A model generated the notes under the pieces. The model did no database searches and was not told the DNA's origin. It saw only the letters and a list, made by a program, of their open reading frames with translations. Position numbers and translations under genes: made by a program. A stretch of 64,000 bases of DNA from Patiria miniata (lineage: Eukaryota > Echinodermata > Asteroidea > Valvatida > Asterinidae), in contig NW_024037051.1 in the NCBI RefSeq assembly GCF_015706575.1, positions 14,543,016-14,607,015 of the forward strand, in the 5' to 3' direction. Below, one piece after another: positions 1 to 13,600 of the stretch; the first letter of the stretch is position 1, and each line of letters begins with the position of its first letter.

Positions 1-2989
1 CGGGTTGGCCCATTCATCCGCTTCAAAATGGTACCGAGTTTGTCCAGATCCATCCAGGTTAAGGTACCTTCAGGCTGCGATACATGGGAGCCATGCGGGT
101 TGGCGCTGACAGGCCTCCCTATGGGACTTACTGCACAAAAGCGAAAGAAGGGCATCCGCTGCTACTTCTGGGATTTTCTCCAAAATTTCGGGTCTATCGA
201 CCTGCCGATTTGCATGCGGGTTGGCCCATTCATCCGCTTCAAAATGGTACCGAGTTTGTCCAGATCCATCCAGGTTAAGGTACCTTCAGGCTGCGATACA
301 TGGGAGCCATGCGGGTTGGCGCTGACAGGCCTCCCTATGGGACTTACTGCACAAAAGCGAAAGAGGGGGCATCCGCTGCTACTTCTGGGATTTTCTCCAA
401 AAGTTTCGGGTCTATCGACCTGCCGATTTGCATGCGGGTTGGCCCATTCATCCGCTTCAAAATGGTACCGAGTTTGTCCAGATCCATCCAGGTTAAGGTA
501 CCTTCAGGCTGCGATACATGGGAGCCATGCGGGTTGGCGCTGACAGGCCTCCCTATGGGACTTACTGCACAAAAGCGAAAGAGGGGCATCCGCTGCTACT
601 TCTGGGATTTTCTCCAAAATTTCGGGTCTATCGACCTGCCGATTTGCATGCGGGTTGGCCCATTCATCCGCTTCAAAATGGTACCGAGTTTGTCCAGATC
701 CATCCAGGTTAAGGTACCTTCAGGCTGCGATACATGGGAGCCATGCGGGTTGGCGCTGACAGGCCTCCCTATGGGACTTACTGCACAAAAGCGAACGAAG
801 GGCATCCGCTGCTACTTCTGGGATTTTCTCCAAAATTTCGGGTCTATCGACCTGCCGATTTGCATGCCGGTTGGCCCATTCATCCGCTTCAAAATGGTAC
901 CGAGTTTGTCCAGATCCATCCAGGTTAAGGTACCTTCAGGCTGCGATACATGGGAGCCATGCGGGTTGGCGCTGACAGGCCTCCCTATGGGACTTACTGC
1001 ACAAAAGCGAAAGAAGGGGCATCCGCTGCTACTTCTGGAATTTTCTCCAAAAGTTTCGGGTCTATCGACCTGCCGATTTGCATGCGGGTTGGCCCATTCA
1101 TCCGCTTCAAAATGGTACCGAGTTTGTCCAGATCCATCCAGGTTAAGGTACCTTCAGGCTGCGATACATGGGAGCCATGCGGGTTGGCGCTGACAGGCCT
1201 CCCTATGGGACTTACTGCACAAAGCGAACGAAGGGGCATCCGCTGCTACTTCTGGGATTTTCTCCAAAAGTTTCGGGTCTATCGACCTGCCGATTTGCAT
1301 GCCGGTTGGCCCATTCATCCGCTTCAAAATGGTACCGAGTTTGTCCAGATCCATCCAGGTTAAGGTACCTTCAGGCTGCGATACATGGGAGCCATGCGGG
1401 TTGGCGCTGACAGGCCTCCCTATGGGACTTACTGCACAAAAGCGAAAGAAGGGGCATCCGCTGCTACTTCTAGGATTTTCTCCAAAAGTTTCGGGTCTAT
1501 CGACCTGCCGATTTGCATGCGGGTTGGCCCATTCATCCGCTTCAAAATGGTACCGAGTTTGTCCAGATCCATCCAGGTTAAGGTACCTTCAGGCTGCGAT
1601 ACATGGGAGCCATGCGGGTTGGCGCTGACAGGCCTCCCTATGGGACTTACTGCACAAAAGCGAAAGAAGGGGCATCCGCTGCTACTTCTGGAATTTTCTC
1701 CAAAAGTTTCGGGTCTATCGACCTGCCGATTTGCATGCGGGTTGGCCCATTCATCCGCTTCAAAATGGTACCGAGTTTGTCCAGATCCATCCAGGTTAAG
1801 GTACCTTCAGGCTGCGATACATGGGAGCCATGCGGGTTGGCGCTGACAGGCCTCCCTATGGGACTTACTGCACAAAAGCGAACGAAGGGGCATCCGCTGC
1901 TACTTCTGGGATTTTCTCCAAAAGGTTCGGGTCTATCGACCTGCCGATTTGCATGCGGGTTGGCCCATTCATCCGCTTCAAAATGGTACCGAGTTTGTCC
2001 AGATCCATCCAGGTTAAGGTACCTTCAGGCTGCGATACATGGGAGCCATGCGGGTTGGCGCTGACAGGCCTCCCTATGGGACTTACTGCACAAAAGCGAA
2101 AGAAGGGGCATCCGCTGCTACTTCTGGGATTTTCTCCAAAAGTTTCGGGTCTATCGACCTGCCGATTTGCATGCGGGTTGGCCCATTCATCCGCTTCAAA
2201 ATGGTACCGAGTTTGTCCAGATCCATCCAGGTTAAGGTACCTTCAGGCTGCGATACATGGGAGCCATGCGGGTTGGCGCTGACAGGCCTCCCTATGGGAC
2301 TTACTGCACAAAAGCGAAAGAAGGGGCATCCGCTGCTACTTCTGGGATTTTCTCCAAAAGTTTCGGGTCTATCGACCTGCCGATTTGCATGCGGGTTGGC
2401 CCATTCATCCGCTTCAAAATGGTACCGAGTTTGTCCAGATCCATCCAGGTTAAGGTACCTTCAGGCTGCGATACATGGGAGCCATGCGGGTTGGCGCTGA
2501 CAGGCCTCCCTATGGGACTTACTGCACAAAAGCGAACGAGGGGCATCCGCTGCTACTTCTGAAATTTTCTCCAAAAGTTTCGGGTCTATCGACCTGCCGA
2601 TTTGCATGCGGGTTGGCCCATTCATCCGCTTCAAAATGGTACCGAGTTTGTCCAGATCCATCCAGGTTAAGGTACCTTCAGGCTGCGATACATGGGAGCC
2701 ATGCGGGTTGGCGCTGACAGGCCTCCCTATGGGACTTACTGCACAAAAGCGAAAGAGGGGCATCCGCTGCTACTTCTGGGATTTTCTCCAAAAGTTTCGG
2801 GTCTATCGACCTGCCGATTTGCATGCGGGTTGGCCCATTCATCCGCTTCAAAATGGTACCGAGTTTGTCCAGATCCATCCAGGTTAAGGTACCTTCAGGC
2901 TGCGATACATGGGAGCCATGCGGGTTGGCGCTGACAGGACTCCCTATGGGACTTACTGCACAAAAGCGAACGAAGGGGCATCCGCTGCT

Positions 2990-4330
2990 ACTTCTTGGAT
3001 TTTCTCCAAAATTTCGGGTCTATCGACCTGCCGATCTGCATGCCGGTTGGCCCATTCATCCGCTTCAAAATGGTACCGAGTTTGTCCAGATCCATCCAGG
3101 TTAAGGTACCTTCAGGCTGCGATACATGGGAGCCATGCGGGTTGGCGCTGACAGGCCTCCCTATGGGACTTACTGCACAAAAGCGAAAGAAGGGGCATCC
3201 GCTGCTACTTCTGAAATTTTCTCCAAAAGTTTCGGGTCTATCGACCTGCCGATTTGCATGCGGGTTGGCCCATTCATCCGCTTCAAAATAGTACCGAGTT
3301 TGTCCAGATCCATCCAGGTTAAGCTACCTTCAGGCTGCGATACATGGGAGCCATGCGGGTTGGCGCTGACAGGCCTCCCTATGGGACTTACTGCACAAAA
3401 GCGAAAGAGGGGGCATCCGCTGCTACTTCTGGGATTTTCTCCAAAAGTTTCGGGTCTATCGACCTGCCGATTTGCATGCGAGTTGGCCCATTCATCCGCT
3501 TCAAAATGGTACCGAGTTTGTCCAGATCCATTCAGGTTAAGGTACCTTCAGGCTGCGATACATGGGAGCCATGCGGGTTGGCGCTGACAGGCCTCCCTAT
3601 GGGACTTACTGCACAAAAGCGAAAGAGGGGCATCCGCTGCTACTTCTGGGATTTTCTCCAAAATTTTCGGGTCAATCGACCTGCCGATTTGCATGCGGGT
3701 TGGCCCATTCATCCGCTTAAAAATGGTACCGAGTTTGTCCAGATCCATCCAGGTTAAGGTACCTTCAGGCTGCGATACATGGGAGCCATGCGGGTTGGCG
3801 ATGACAGGCCTCCCTATGGGACTTACTGCACAAAAGCGAAGGAAGGGCCATCCGCTGCTACTTCTGGGATTTTCTCCAAAATTGTCGGGTCTATCGACCT
3901 GCCGATCTGCATGCCGGTTGGCCCATTCATCCGCTTCAAAATGGTACCGAGTTTGTCCAGATCCATCCAGGTTAAGGTACCTTCAGGCTGCGATACATGG
4001 GAGCCATGCGGGTTGGCGATGACAGGCCTCCCTATGGGACTTACTGCACAAAAGCGAACGAAGGGGCATCCGCTGCTACTTCTAGAATTTTCTCCAGAAG
4101 TTTCGGGTCTATCGACCTGTCGATTTGTATGCGGGTTGGCCCATTCATCCGCTTCAAAATGGTACCGAGTTACTGCACAAAAGCGAACGAAGGGGCATCC
4201 GCTGCTACTTCTAAAATTTTCTCCAAAAGTTTCGGGTCTATCGACCTGCCGATCTGCATGCGGGTTGGCCCATTCATCCGCTTCAAAATGGTACCGAGTT
4301 TGTCCAGATCCATCTAGGTTAAGGTACCTT
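2990..4330 (+). repeat. A1 higher-order repeat, copy 1 (offset 2745 bp)
   Basis: This run of monomers shares a set of private variants, in the same order, with 5735-7075. They are ATTTTCTCCAAAATTTTCGG-type units, AAAATAGTACCGAG (about 3285 and 6030), GCGAGTTGGCCC (about 3480 and 6225), CGGGTCAATCGACC (about 3670 and 6415), CCGCTTAAAAATGG, GCGAAGGAAGGGCC (about 3837 and 6582) and a truncated monomer (4161 and 6906). Every pair is 2745 bp apart, which equals twelve 218 bp monomers plus one of 129 bp. A few private substitutions differ between copies, so the duplication is recent but not the last event. Confidence 0.9.
4161..4289 (+). repeat. Truncated 129 bp family A monomer (89 bp deletion)
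   Basis: Successive GGTACCGAGT landmarks lie 129 bp apart here instead of 218. GGTACCGAGT runs directly into TACTGCACAAAAGCG at 4170/4171, removing the part of the monomer that normally carries GTCCAGATCC through CTATGGGACT. The join shares a short T/TT microhomology and lands inside the box GGGACTTACTGCACAAAA. The same deletion allele is found at 6906-7034, so it arose once and was copied with its neighbours. Confidence 0.93.
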
Positions 4331-5734
4331 CAGGCTGCGATACATGGGAGCCATGCGGGTTGGCGCTGACAGGCCTCCCTATGGGACTTCCTGCACAAAA
4401 GCGAACGAAGGGGCATCCGCTGCTACTTCTGGGATTTTCTCCCAAAGTTTCGGGTCTATCGACCTGCCGATTTGCATGCGGGTTGGCCCATTCATCCGCT
4501 TCAAAATGGTACCGAGTTTGTCCAGATCCATCCAGGTTAAGGTACCTTCAGGCTGCGATACATGGGAGCCATGTGGGTTGGCGCTGACAGGCCTCCCTAT
4601 GGGAGTTACTGCACAAAAGCGAAAGAAGGGGCATCCGCTGCTACTTCTGGGATTTTCTCCAAAAGTTTCGAGTCTATCGACCTGCCGATTTGCATGCGGG
4701 TTGGCCCATTCATCCGCTTCAAAATGGTACCGAGTTTGTCCAGATCCATCCATGTTAAGGTACCTTCAGGCTGCGATACATGGGAGCCATGCGGGTTGGC
4801 GCTGACAGGCCTCCCTATGGGACTTACTGCACAAAAGCGAAAGAAGGGGCATCCGCTGCTACTTCTGAGATTTTCTCCAAAAGTTTCGGGTCTATCGACC
4901 TGCCGATTTGCATGCGGGTTGGCCCATTCATCCGCTTCAAAATGGTACCGAGTTTGTCCAGATCCATCCATGTTAAGGTACCTTCAGGCTGCGATACATG
5001 GGAGCCATGCGGGTTGGCGCTGACATGCCTCCCTATGGGACTTACTGCACAAAAGCGAAAGAAGGGGCATCCGCTGCTACTTCTGGGATTTTCTCCAAAA
5101 GTTTCGGGTCTATCGACCTGCCGATTTGCATGCGGGTTGGCCCATTCATCCGCTTCAAAATGGTACCGAGTTTGTCCAGATCCATCCAGGTTAAGGTACC
5201 TTCAGGCTGCGATACATGGGAGCCATGCGGGTTGGCGCTGACAGGCCTCCCTATGGGACTTACTGCACAAAAGCGAAAGAGGGGGCATCCGCTGCTACTT
5301 CTGAAATTTTCTCCAAAAGTTTCGGGTCTATCGACCTGCCGATTTGCATGCGGGTTGGCCCATTCATCCGCTTCAAAATAGTACCGAGTTTGTCCAGATC
5401 CATCCAGGTTAAGGTACCTTCAGGCTGCGATACATGGGAGCCATGCGGGTTGGCGCTGACAGGCCTCCCTATGGGACTTACTGCACAAAAGCGAAAGAGG
5501 GGGCATCCGCTGCTACTTCTGGGATTTTCTCCAAAAGTTTCGGGTCTATCGACCTGCCGATTTGCATGCGGGTTGGCCCATTCATCCGCTTCAAAATGGT
5601 ACCGAGTTTGTCCAGATCCATCCAGGTTAAGGTACCTTCAGGCTGCGATACATGGGAGCCATGCGGGTTGGCGATGACAGGCCTCCCTATGGGACTTACT
5701 GCACAAAAGCGAACGAAGGGGCATCCGCTGCTAC

Positions 5735-7075
5735 CTCTTGGATTTTCTCCAAAATTTTCGGGTCTATCGACCTGCCGATCTGCATGCCGGTTGGCCCATT
5801 CATCCGCTTCAAAATGGTACCGAGTTTGTCCAGATCCATCCAGGTTAAGGTACCTTCAGGCTGCGATACATGGGAGCCATGCGGGTTGGCGCTGACAGGC
5901 CTCCCTATGGGACTTACTGCACAAAAGCGAAAGAAGGGGCATCCGCTGCTACTTCTGAAATTTTCTCCAAAAGTTTCGGGTCTATCGACCTGCCGATTTG
6001 CATGCGGGTTGGCCCATTCATCCGCTTCAAAATAGTACCGAGTTTGTCCAGATCCATCCAGGTTAAGGTACCTTCAGGCTGCGATACATGGGAGCCATGC
6101 GGGTTGGCGCTGACAGGCCTCCCTAAGGGACATACTGCACAAAAGCGAAAGAGGGGGCATCCGCTGCTACTTCTGGGATTTTCTCCAAAAGTTTCGGGTC
6201 TATCGACCTGCCGATTTGCATGCGAGTTGGCCCATTCATCCGCTTCAAAATGGTACCGAGTTTGTCCAGATCCATTCAGGTTAAGGTACCTTCAGGCTGC
6301 GATACATGGGAGCCATGCGGGTTGGCGCTGACAGGCCTGCCTATGGGACTTACTGCACAAAAGCGAAAGAGGGGGCATCCGCTGCTACTTCTGGGATTTT
6401 CTCCAAAATTTTCGGGTCAATCGACCTGCCGATTTGCATGCGGGTTGGCCCATTCATCCGCTTAAAAATGGTACCGAGTTTGTCCAGATCCATCCAGGTT
6501 AAGGTACCTTCAGGCTGCGATACATGGGAGCCATGCGGGTTGGCGATGACAGGCCTCCCTATGGGACTTACTGCACAAAAGCGAAGGAAGGGCCATCCGC
6601 TGCTACTTCTGGGATTTTCTCCAAAATTGTCGGGTCTATCGACCTGCCGATCTGCATGCCGGTTGGCCCATTCATCCGCTTCAAAATGGTACCGAGTTTG
6701 TCCAGATCCATCCAGGTTAAGGTACCTTCAGGCTGCGATACATGGGAGCCATGCGGGTTGGCGCTGACAGGCCTCCCTATGGGACTTACTGCACAAAAGC
6801 GAACGAAGGGGCATCCGCTGCTACTTCTAGAATTTTCTCCAGAAGTTTCGGGTCTATCGACCTGTCGATTTGTATGCGGGTTGGCCCATTCATCCGCTTC
6901 AAAATGGTACCGAGTTACTGCACAAAAGCGAACGAAGGGGCATCCGCTGCTACTTCTGGAATTTTCTCCAAAAGTTTCGGGTCTATCGACCTGCCGATCT
7001 GCATGCGGGTTGGCCCATTCATCCGCTTCAAAATGGTACCGAGTTTGTCCAGATCCATCCAGGTTAAGGTACCTT
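5735..7075 (+). repeat. A1 higher-order repeat, copy 2 (offset 2745 bp)
   Basis: Second copy of the multi-monomer unit at 2990-4330, matching its diagnostic variants in order at a constant 2745 bp offset. Differences from copy 1 include GCTGACAGG in place of GATGACAGG near 6761 and TCTGGAATT in place of TCTAAAATT near 6956. These allow later conversion events between copies to be traced. Confidence 0.9.
6906..7034 (+). repeat. Truncated 129 bp family A monomer, second copy
   Basis: Carries the same deletion join as 4161-4289 (GGTACCGAGT followed by TACTGCAC, at 6915/6916). GGTACCGAGT landmarks are again 129 bp apart. It marks the second copy of the 2745 bp higher-order unit. Confidence 0.93.
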
Positions 7076-9089
7076 CAGGCTGCGATACATGGGAGCCATG
7101 CGGGTTGGCGCTGACAGGCCTCCCTATGGGACTTACTGCACAAAAGCGAACGAAGGGGCATCCGCTGCTACTTCTGGGATTTTCTCCAAAAGTTTCGGGT
7201 CTATCGACCTGCCGATTTGCATGCGGGTTGGCCCATTCATCCGCTTCAAAATGGTACCGAGTTTGTCCAGATCCATCCAGGTTAAGGTACCTTCAGGCTG
7301 CGATACATGGGAGCCATGCGGGTTGGCGCTGACAGGCCTCCCTATGGGACTTACTGCACAAAAGCGAAAGAAGGGGCATCCGCTGCTACTTCTGGGATTT
7401 TCTCCAAAAGTTTCGGGTCTATCGACCTGCCGATTTGCATGCGGGTTGGCCCATTCATCCGCTTCAAAATGGTACCGAGTTTGTCCAGATCCATCCAGGT
7501 TAAGGTACCTTCAGGCTGCGATACATGGGAGCCATGCGGGTTGGCGCTGACAGGCCTCCCTATGGGACTTACTGCACAAAAGCGAAAGAAGGGGCATCCG
7601 CTGCTACTTCTGGGATTTTCTCCAAAAGTTTCGGGTCTATCGACCTGCCGATTTGCATGCGGGTTGGCCCATTCATCCGCTTCAAAATGGTACCGAGTTT
7701 GTCCAGATCCATCCAGGTTAAGGTACCTTCAGGCTGCGATACATGGGAGCCATGCGGTTTGCGCTGACAGGCCTCCCTATGGGACTTACTGCACAAAAGC
7801 GAAAGAGGGGGCATCCGGTGCTACTTCTGGGATTTTCTCCAAAAGTTTCGGGTCTATCGACCTGCCGATTTGCATGCGGGTTGGCCCATTCATCCGCTTC
7901 AAAATGGTACCGAGTTTGTCCAGATCCATCCAGGTAAAGGTACCTTCAGGCTGCGATACATGGGAGCCATGCGGGTTGGCGATGACAGGCCTCCCTATGG
8001 GACTTACTGCACAAAAGCGAACGAAGGGGCATCCGCTGCTACTTCTTGGATTTTCTCCAAAATTTTCGGGTCTATCGACCTGCCGATCTGCATGCCGGTG
8101 GCCCATTCATCCGCTTCAAAATGGTACCGAGTTTGTCCAGATCCATCCAGGTTAAGGTACCTTCAGGCTGCGATACATGGGAGCCATGGGGGTTGGCGCT
8201 GACAGGCCTCCCTATGGGACTTACTGCACAAAAGCGAAAGAAGGGGCATCCGCTGCTACTTCTGAATTTTCTCCAAAAGTTTCGGGTCTATCGACCTGCC
8301 GATTTGCATGCGGGTTGGCCCATTCATCCGCTTCAAAATGGTACCGAGTTTGTCCAGATCCATCCAGGTTAAGGTACCTTCAGGCTGCGATACATGGGAG
8401 CCATGCGGGTTGGCGCTGACAGGCCTCCCTATGGGACTTACTGCACAAAAGCGAACGAAGGGGCATCCGCTGCTACTTCTGGGATTTTCTCCCAAAGTTT
8501 CGGGTCTATCGACCTGCCGATTTGCATGCGGGTTGGCCCATTCATCCGCTTCAAAATGGTACCGAGTTTGTCCAGATCCATCCAGGTTAAGGTACCTTCA
8601 GGCTGCGATACATGGGAGCCATGTGGGTTGGCGCTGACAGGCCTCCCTATGGGACTTACTGCACAAAAGCGAACGAAGGGGCATCCGCTGCTACTTCTGG
8701 GATTTTCTCCAAAATTTCGGGTCTATCGACCTGCCGATTTGCATGCCGGTTGGCCCATTCATCCGCTTCAAAATGGTACCGAGTTTGTCCAGATCCATCC
8801 AGGTTAAGGTACCTTCAGGCTGCGATACATGGGAGCCATGCGGGTTGGCGCTGACAGGCCTCCCTATGGGACTTACTGCACAAAAGCGAACGAAGGGGCA
8901 TCCGCTGCTACTTCTAGAATTTTCTCCAAAAGTTTCGGGTCTATCGACCTGCCGATTTGCATGCGGGTTGGCCCATTCATCCGCTTCAAAATGGTACCGA
9001 GTTTGTCCAGATCCATCCAGGTTAAGGTACCTTCAGGCTGCGATACATGGGAGCCATGCGGGTTGGCGCTGACAGGCCTCCCTATGGGA

Positions 9090-9560
9090 CTTACTGCACA
9101 AAAGCGAACGAAGGGGCATCCGCTGCTACTTCTTGAATTTTCTCCAAAAGTTTCGGGTCTATCGACCTGCCGATTTGCATGCGGGTTGGCCCATTCATCC
9201 GCTTCAAAATGGTACCGAGTTTGTCCAGATCCATCCATGTTAAGGTACCTTCAGGCTGCGATACATGGGAGCCATGCTGGTTGGCGCTGACAGGCCTCCC
9301 TATGGGACTTACTGCACAAAGCGAACGAAGGGGCATCCGCTGCTACTTCTGGGATTTTCTCCAAAAGTTTCGGGTCTATCGACCTGCCGATTTGCATGCC
9401 GGTTGGCCCATTCATCCGCTTCAAAATGGTACCGAGTTTGTCCAGATCCATCCAGGTTAAGGTACCTTCAGGCTGCGATACATGGGAGCCATGCGGGTTG
9501 GCGCTGACAGGCCTCCCTATGGGACTTACTGCACAAAAGCGAAAGAAGGGGCATCCGCTG
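9090..9560 (+). repeat. A1 local segmental duplication, copy 1 (offset 1088 bp)
   Basis: The private variants TCTTGAATTTTCTCC, CATCCATGTTAAGG, GAGCCATGCTGGTTGG and the one-base-short CTGCACAAAGCGAACG occur here and again 1088 bp downstream. 1088 is five 218 bp monomers minus two bases, matching one-base deletions in the intervening units. The ACAAAGCGAACG allele also occurs near 1218 and 24090, so it circulates more widely. Confidence 0.85.
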
Positions 9561-10177
9561 CTACTTCTAGGATTTTCTCCAAAAGTTTCGGGTCTATCGA
9601 CCTGCCGATTTGCATGCGGGTTGGCCCATTCATCCGCTTCAAAATGGTACCGAGTTTGTCCATATCCATCCAGGTTAAGGTACCTTCAGGCTGCGATACA
9701 TGGGAGCCATGCGGGTTGGCGCTGACAGGCCTCCCTATGGGACTTACTGCACAAAAGCGAACGAAGGGGCATCCGCTGCTACTTCTGGAATTTTCTCCAA
9801 AAGTTTCGGGTCTATCGACCTGCCGATCTGCATGCCGGTTGGCCCATTCATCCGCTTCAAAATGGTACCGAGTTTGTCCAGATCCATCCAGGTTAAGGTA
9901 CCTTCAGGCTGCGATACATGGGAGCCATGCGGGTTGGCGCTGACAGGCCTCCCTATGGGACTTACTGCACAAAAGCGAACGAAGGGGCATCCGCTGCTAC
10001 TTCTAGAATTTTCTCCAAAGTTTCGGGTCTATCGACCTGCCGATTTGCATGCGGGTTGGCCCATTCATCCGCTTCAAAATGGTACCGAGTTTGTCCAGAT
10101 CCATCCAGGTAAAGGTACCTTCAGGCTGCGATACATGGGAGCCATGCGGGTTGGCGCTGACAGGCCTCCCTATGGGA

Positions 10178-10648
10178 CTTACTGCACAAAAGCGAACGAA
10201 GGGGCATCCGCTGCTACTTCTTGAATTTTCTCCAAAAGTTTCGGGTCTATCGACCTGCCGATTTGCATGCGGGTTGGCCCATTCATCCGCTTCAAAATGG
10301 TACCGAGTTTGTCCAGATCCATCCATGTTAAGGTACCTTCAGGCTGCGATACATGGGAGCCATGCTGGTTGGCGCTGACAGGCCTCCCTATGGGACTTAC
10401 TGCACAAAGCGAACGAAGGGGCATCCGCTGCTACTTCTGGGATTTTCTCCAAAAGTTTCGGGTCTATCGACCTGCCGATTTGCATGCCGGTTGGCCCATT
10501 CATCCGCTTCAAAATGGTACCGAGTTTGTCCAGATCCATCCAGGTTAAGGTACCTTCAGGCTGCGATACATGGGAGCCATGCGGGTTGGCGCTGACAGGC
10601 CTCCCTATGGGACTTACTGCACAAAAGCGAAAGAAGGGGCATCCGCTG
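10178..10648 (+). repeat. A1 local segmental duplication, copy 2 (offset 1088 bp)
   Basis: Second copy of the segment at 9090-9560, with the same GAGCCATGCTGGTTGG and CTGCACAAAGCGAACG alleles. It then diverges at TTTTCTCCATAAGTTTCGGG near 10660, whose counterpart keeps CCAAAAG. Confidence 0.85.
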
Positions 10649-13600
10649 CTACTTCTAGGATTTTCTCCATAAGTTTCGGGTCTATCGACCTGCCGATTTG
10701 CATGCGGGTTGGCCCATTCATCCGCTTCAAAATGGTACCGAGTTTGTCCAGATCCATCCAGGTTAAGGTACCTTCAGGCTGCGATACATGGGAGCCATGC
10801 GGGTTGGCGCTGACAGGCCTCCCTATGGGACTTACTGCACAAAAGCGAACGAAGGGGCATCCGCTGCTACTTCTGGAATTTTCTCCAAAAGTTTCGGGTC
10901 TATCGACCTGCCGATCTGCATGCGGGTTGGTCCATTCATCCGCTTCAAAATGGTACCGAGTTTGTCCAGATCCATCCAGGTTAAGGTACCTTCAGGCTGC
11001 GATACATGGGAGCCATGCGGGTTGGCGCTGACAGGCCTCCCTATGGGACTTACTGCACAAAAGCGAACGAAGGGGCATCCGCTGCTACTTCTGGGATTTT
11101 CTCCCAAAGTTTCGGGTCTATCGACCTGCCGATTTGCATGCGGGTTGGCCCATTCATCCGCTTCAAAATGGTACCGAGTTTGTCCAGATCCATCCAGGTT
11201 AAGGTACCTTCAGGCTGCGATACATGGGAGCCATGTGGGTTGGCGCTGACAGGCCTCCCTATGGGACTTACTGCACAAAAGCGAAAGAAGGGGCATCCGC
11301 TGCTACTTCTGGGATTTTCTCCAAAAGTTTCGGGTCTATCGACCTGCCGATTTGCATGCGGGTTGGCCCATTCATCCGCTTCAAAATGGTACCGAGTTTG
11401 TCCAGATCCATCTATGTTAAGGTACCTTCAGGCTGCGATACATGGGAGCCATGCGGGTTGGCGCTGACAGGCCTCCCTATGGGACTTACTGCACAAAAGC
11501 GAAAGAAGTGGCATCCGCTGCTACTTCTGGGATTTTCTCCAAAAGTTTCGGGTCTATCGACCTGCCGATTTGCATGCGGGTTGGCCCATTCATCCGCTTC
11601 AAAATGGTACCGAGTTTGTCCAGATCCATCCAGGTTAAGGTACCTTCAGGCTGCGATACATGGGAGCCATGCGGGTTGGCGCTGACAGGCCTCCCTATGG
11701 GACTTACTGCACAAAAGCGAAAGAGGGGCATCCGCTGCTACTTCTGAAATTTTCTCAAAAGTTTCGGGTCTATCGACCTGCCGATTTGCATGCGGGTTGG
11801 CCCATTCATCCGCTTCAAAATAGTACCGAGTTTGTCCAGATCCATCCAGGTTAAGGTACCTTCAGGCTGCGATACATGGGAGCCATGCGGGTTGGCGCTG
11901 ACAGGCCTCCCTATGGGACTTACTGCACAAAAGCGAAAGAGGGGGCATCCGCTGCTACTTCTGGGATTTTCTCCAAAATTTTCGGGTCTATCGACCTGCC
12001 GATTTGCATGCGGGTTGGCCAATTCATCCGCTTCAAAATGGTACCGAGTTTGTCCAGATCCATCCAGGTTAAGGTACCTTCAGGCTGCGATACATGGGAG
12101 CCATGCGGGTTGGCGATGACAGGACTCCCTATGGGACTTACTGCACAAAAGCGAACGAAGGGGCATCCGCTGCTACCTCTTGGATTTTCTCCAAAATTTT
12201 CGGGTCTATCGACCTGCCGATTTGCATGCCGCCTGGCCCATTCATCCGCTTCAAAATGGTACCGAGTTTGTCCAGATCCATCCAGGTTAAGGTACCTTCA
12301 GGCTGCGATACATGGGAGCCATGCGGGTTGGCGCTGACAGGCCTCCCTATGGGACTTACTGCACAAAAGCGAAAGAAGGGGCATCCGCTGCTACTTCTGG
12401 GATTTTCTCCAAAATTTTCGGGTCTATCGACCTGCCGATTTGCATGCCGGTTGGCCCATTCATCCGCTTCAAAATGGTACCGAGTTTGTCCAGATCCATC
12501 CATGTTAAGGTACCTTCAGGCTGCGATACATGGGAGCCATGCGGGTTGGCGCTGACAGGCCTCCCTATGGGACTTACTGCACAAAAGCGAACGAAGGGGC
12601 ATCCGCTGCTACTTCTAGAATTTTCTCCAAAAGTTTCGGGTCTATCGACCTGCCGATTTGCATGCGGGTTGGCCCATTCATCCGCTTCAAAATGGTACCG
12701 AGTTTGTCCAGATCCACCAGGTTAAGGTACCTTCAGGCTGCGATACATGGGAGCCATGCGGGTTGGCGCTGACAGGCCTCCCTATGGGACTTACTGCACA
12801 AAAGCGAACGAAGGGGCATCCGCTGCTACTTCTGGAATTTTCTCCAAAAGTTTCGGGTCTATCGACCTGCCGATTTGCATGCGGGTTGGCCCATTCATCC
12901 GCTTCAAAATGGTACCGAGTTTGTCCAGATCCATCCATGTTAAGGTACCTTCAGGCTGCGATACATGGGAGCCATGCGGGTTGGCGCTGACAGGCCTCCC
13001 TATGGGACTTACTGCACAAAAGCGAAAGAAGGGGCATCCGCTGCTACTTCTGAATTTTCTCCAAAAGTTTCGGGTCTATCGACCTGTCGATTTGCATGCG
13101 GGTTGGCCCATTCATCCGCTTCAAAATGGTACCGAGTTTGTCCAGATCCATCGAGGTAAAGGTACCTTCAGGCTGCGATACATGGGAGCCATGCGGGTTG
13201 GCGCTGACAGGCCTCCCTATGGGACTTACTGCACAAAAGCGAACGAAGGGGCATGCGCTGCTACTTCTAGAATTTTCTCCATAAGTTTCGGGTCTATCGA
13301 CCTGTCGATTTGTATGCGGGTTGGCCCATTCATCCGCTTCAAAATGGTACCGAGTTTGTCCAGATCCACCGAGGTAAAGGTACCTTCAGGCTGCGATACA
13401 TGGGAGCCATGCGGGTTGGCGCTGACAGGCCTCCCTATGGGACTTACTGCACAAAAGCGAACGAAGGGGCATCCGCTGCTACTTCTGGAATTTTCTCCAA
13501 AAGTTTCGGGTCTATCGACCTGCCGATTTGCATGCAGGTTGGCCCATTCATCCGCTTCAAAATGGTACCGAGTTTGTCCAGATCCATCCATGTTAAGGTA

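Noticed and set aside
1260..1300. TTTCGGGTCTATCGACC of family A as a CENP-B box
   Set aside because: It shares TTCG at the start but lacks the required A and the CGGG end at the right spacing. No other stretch on either strand fits better.
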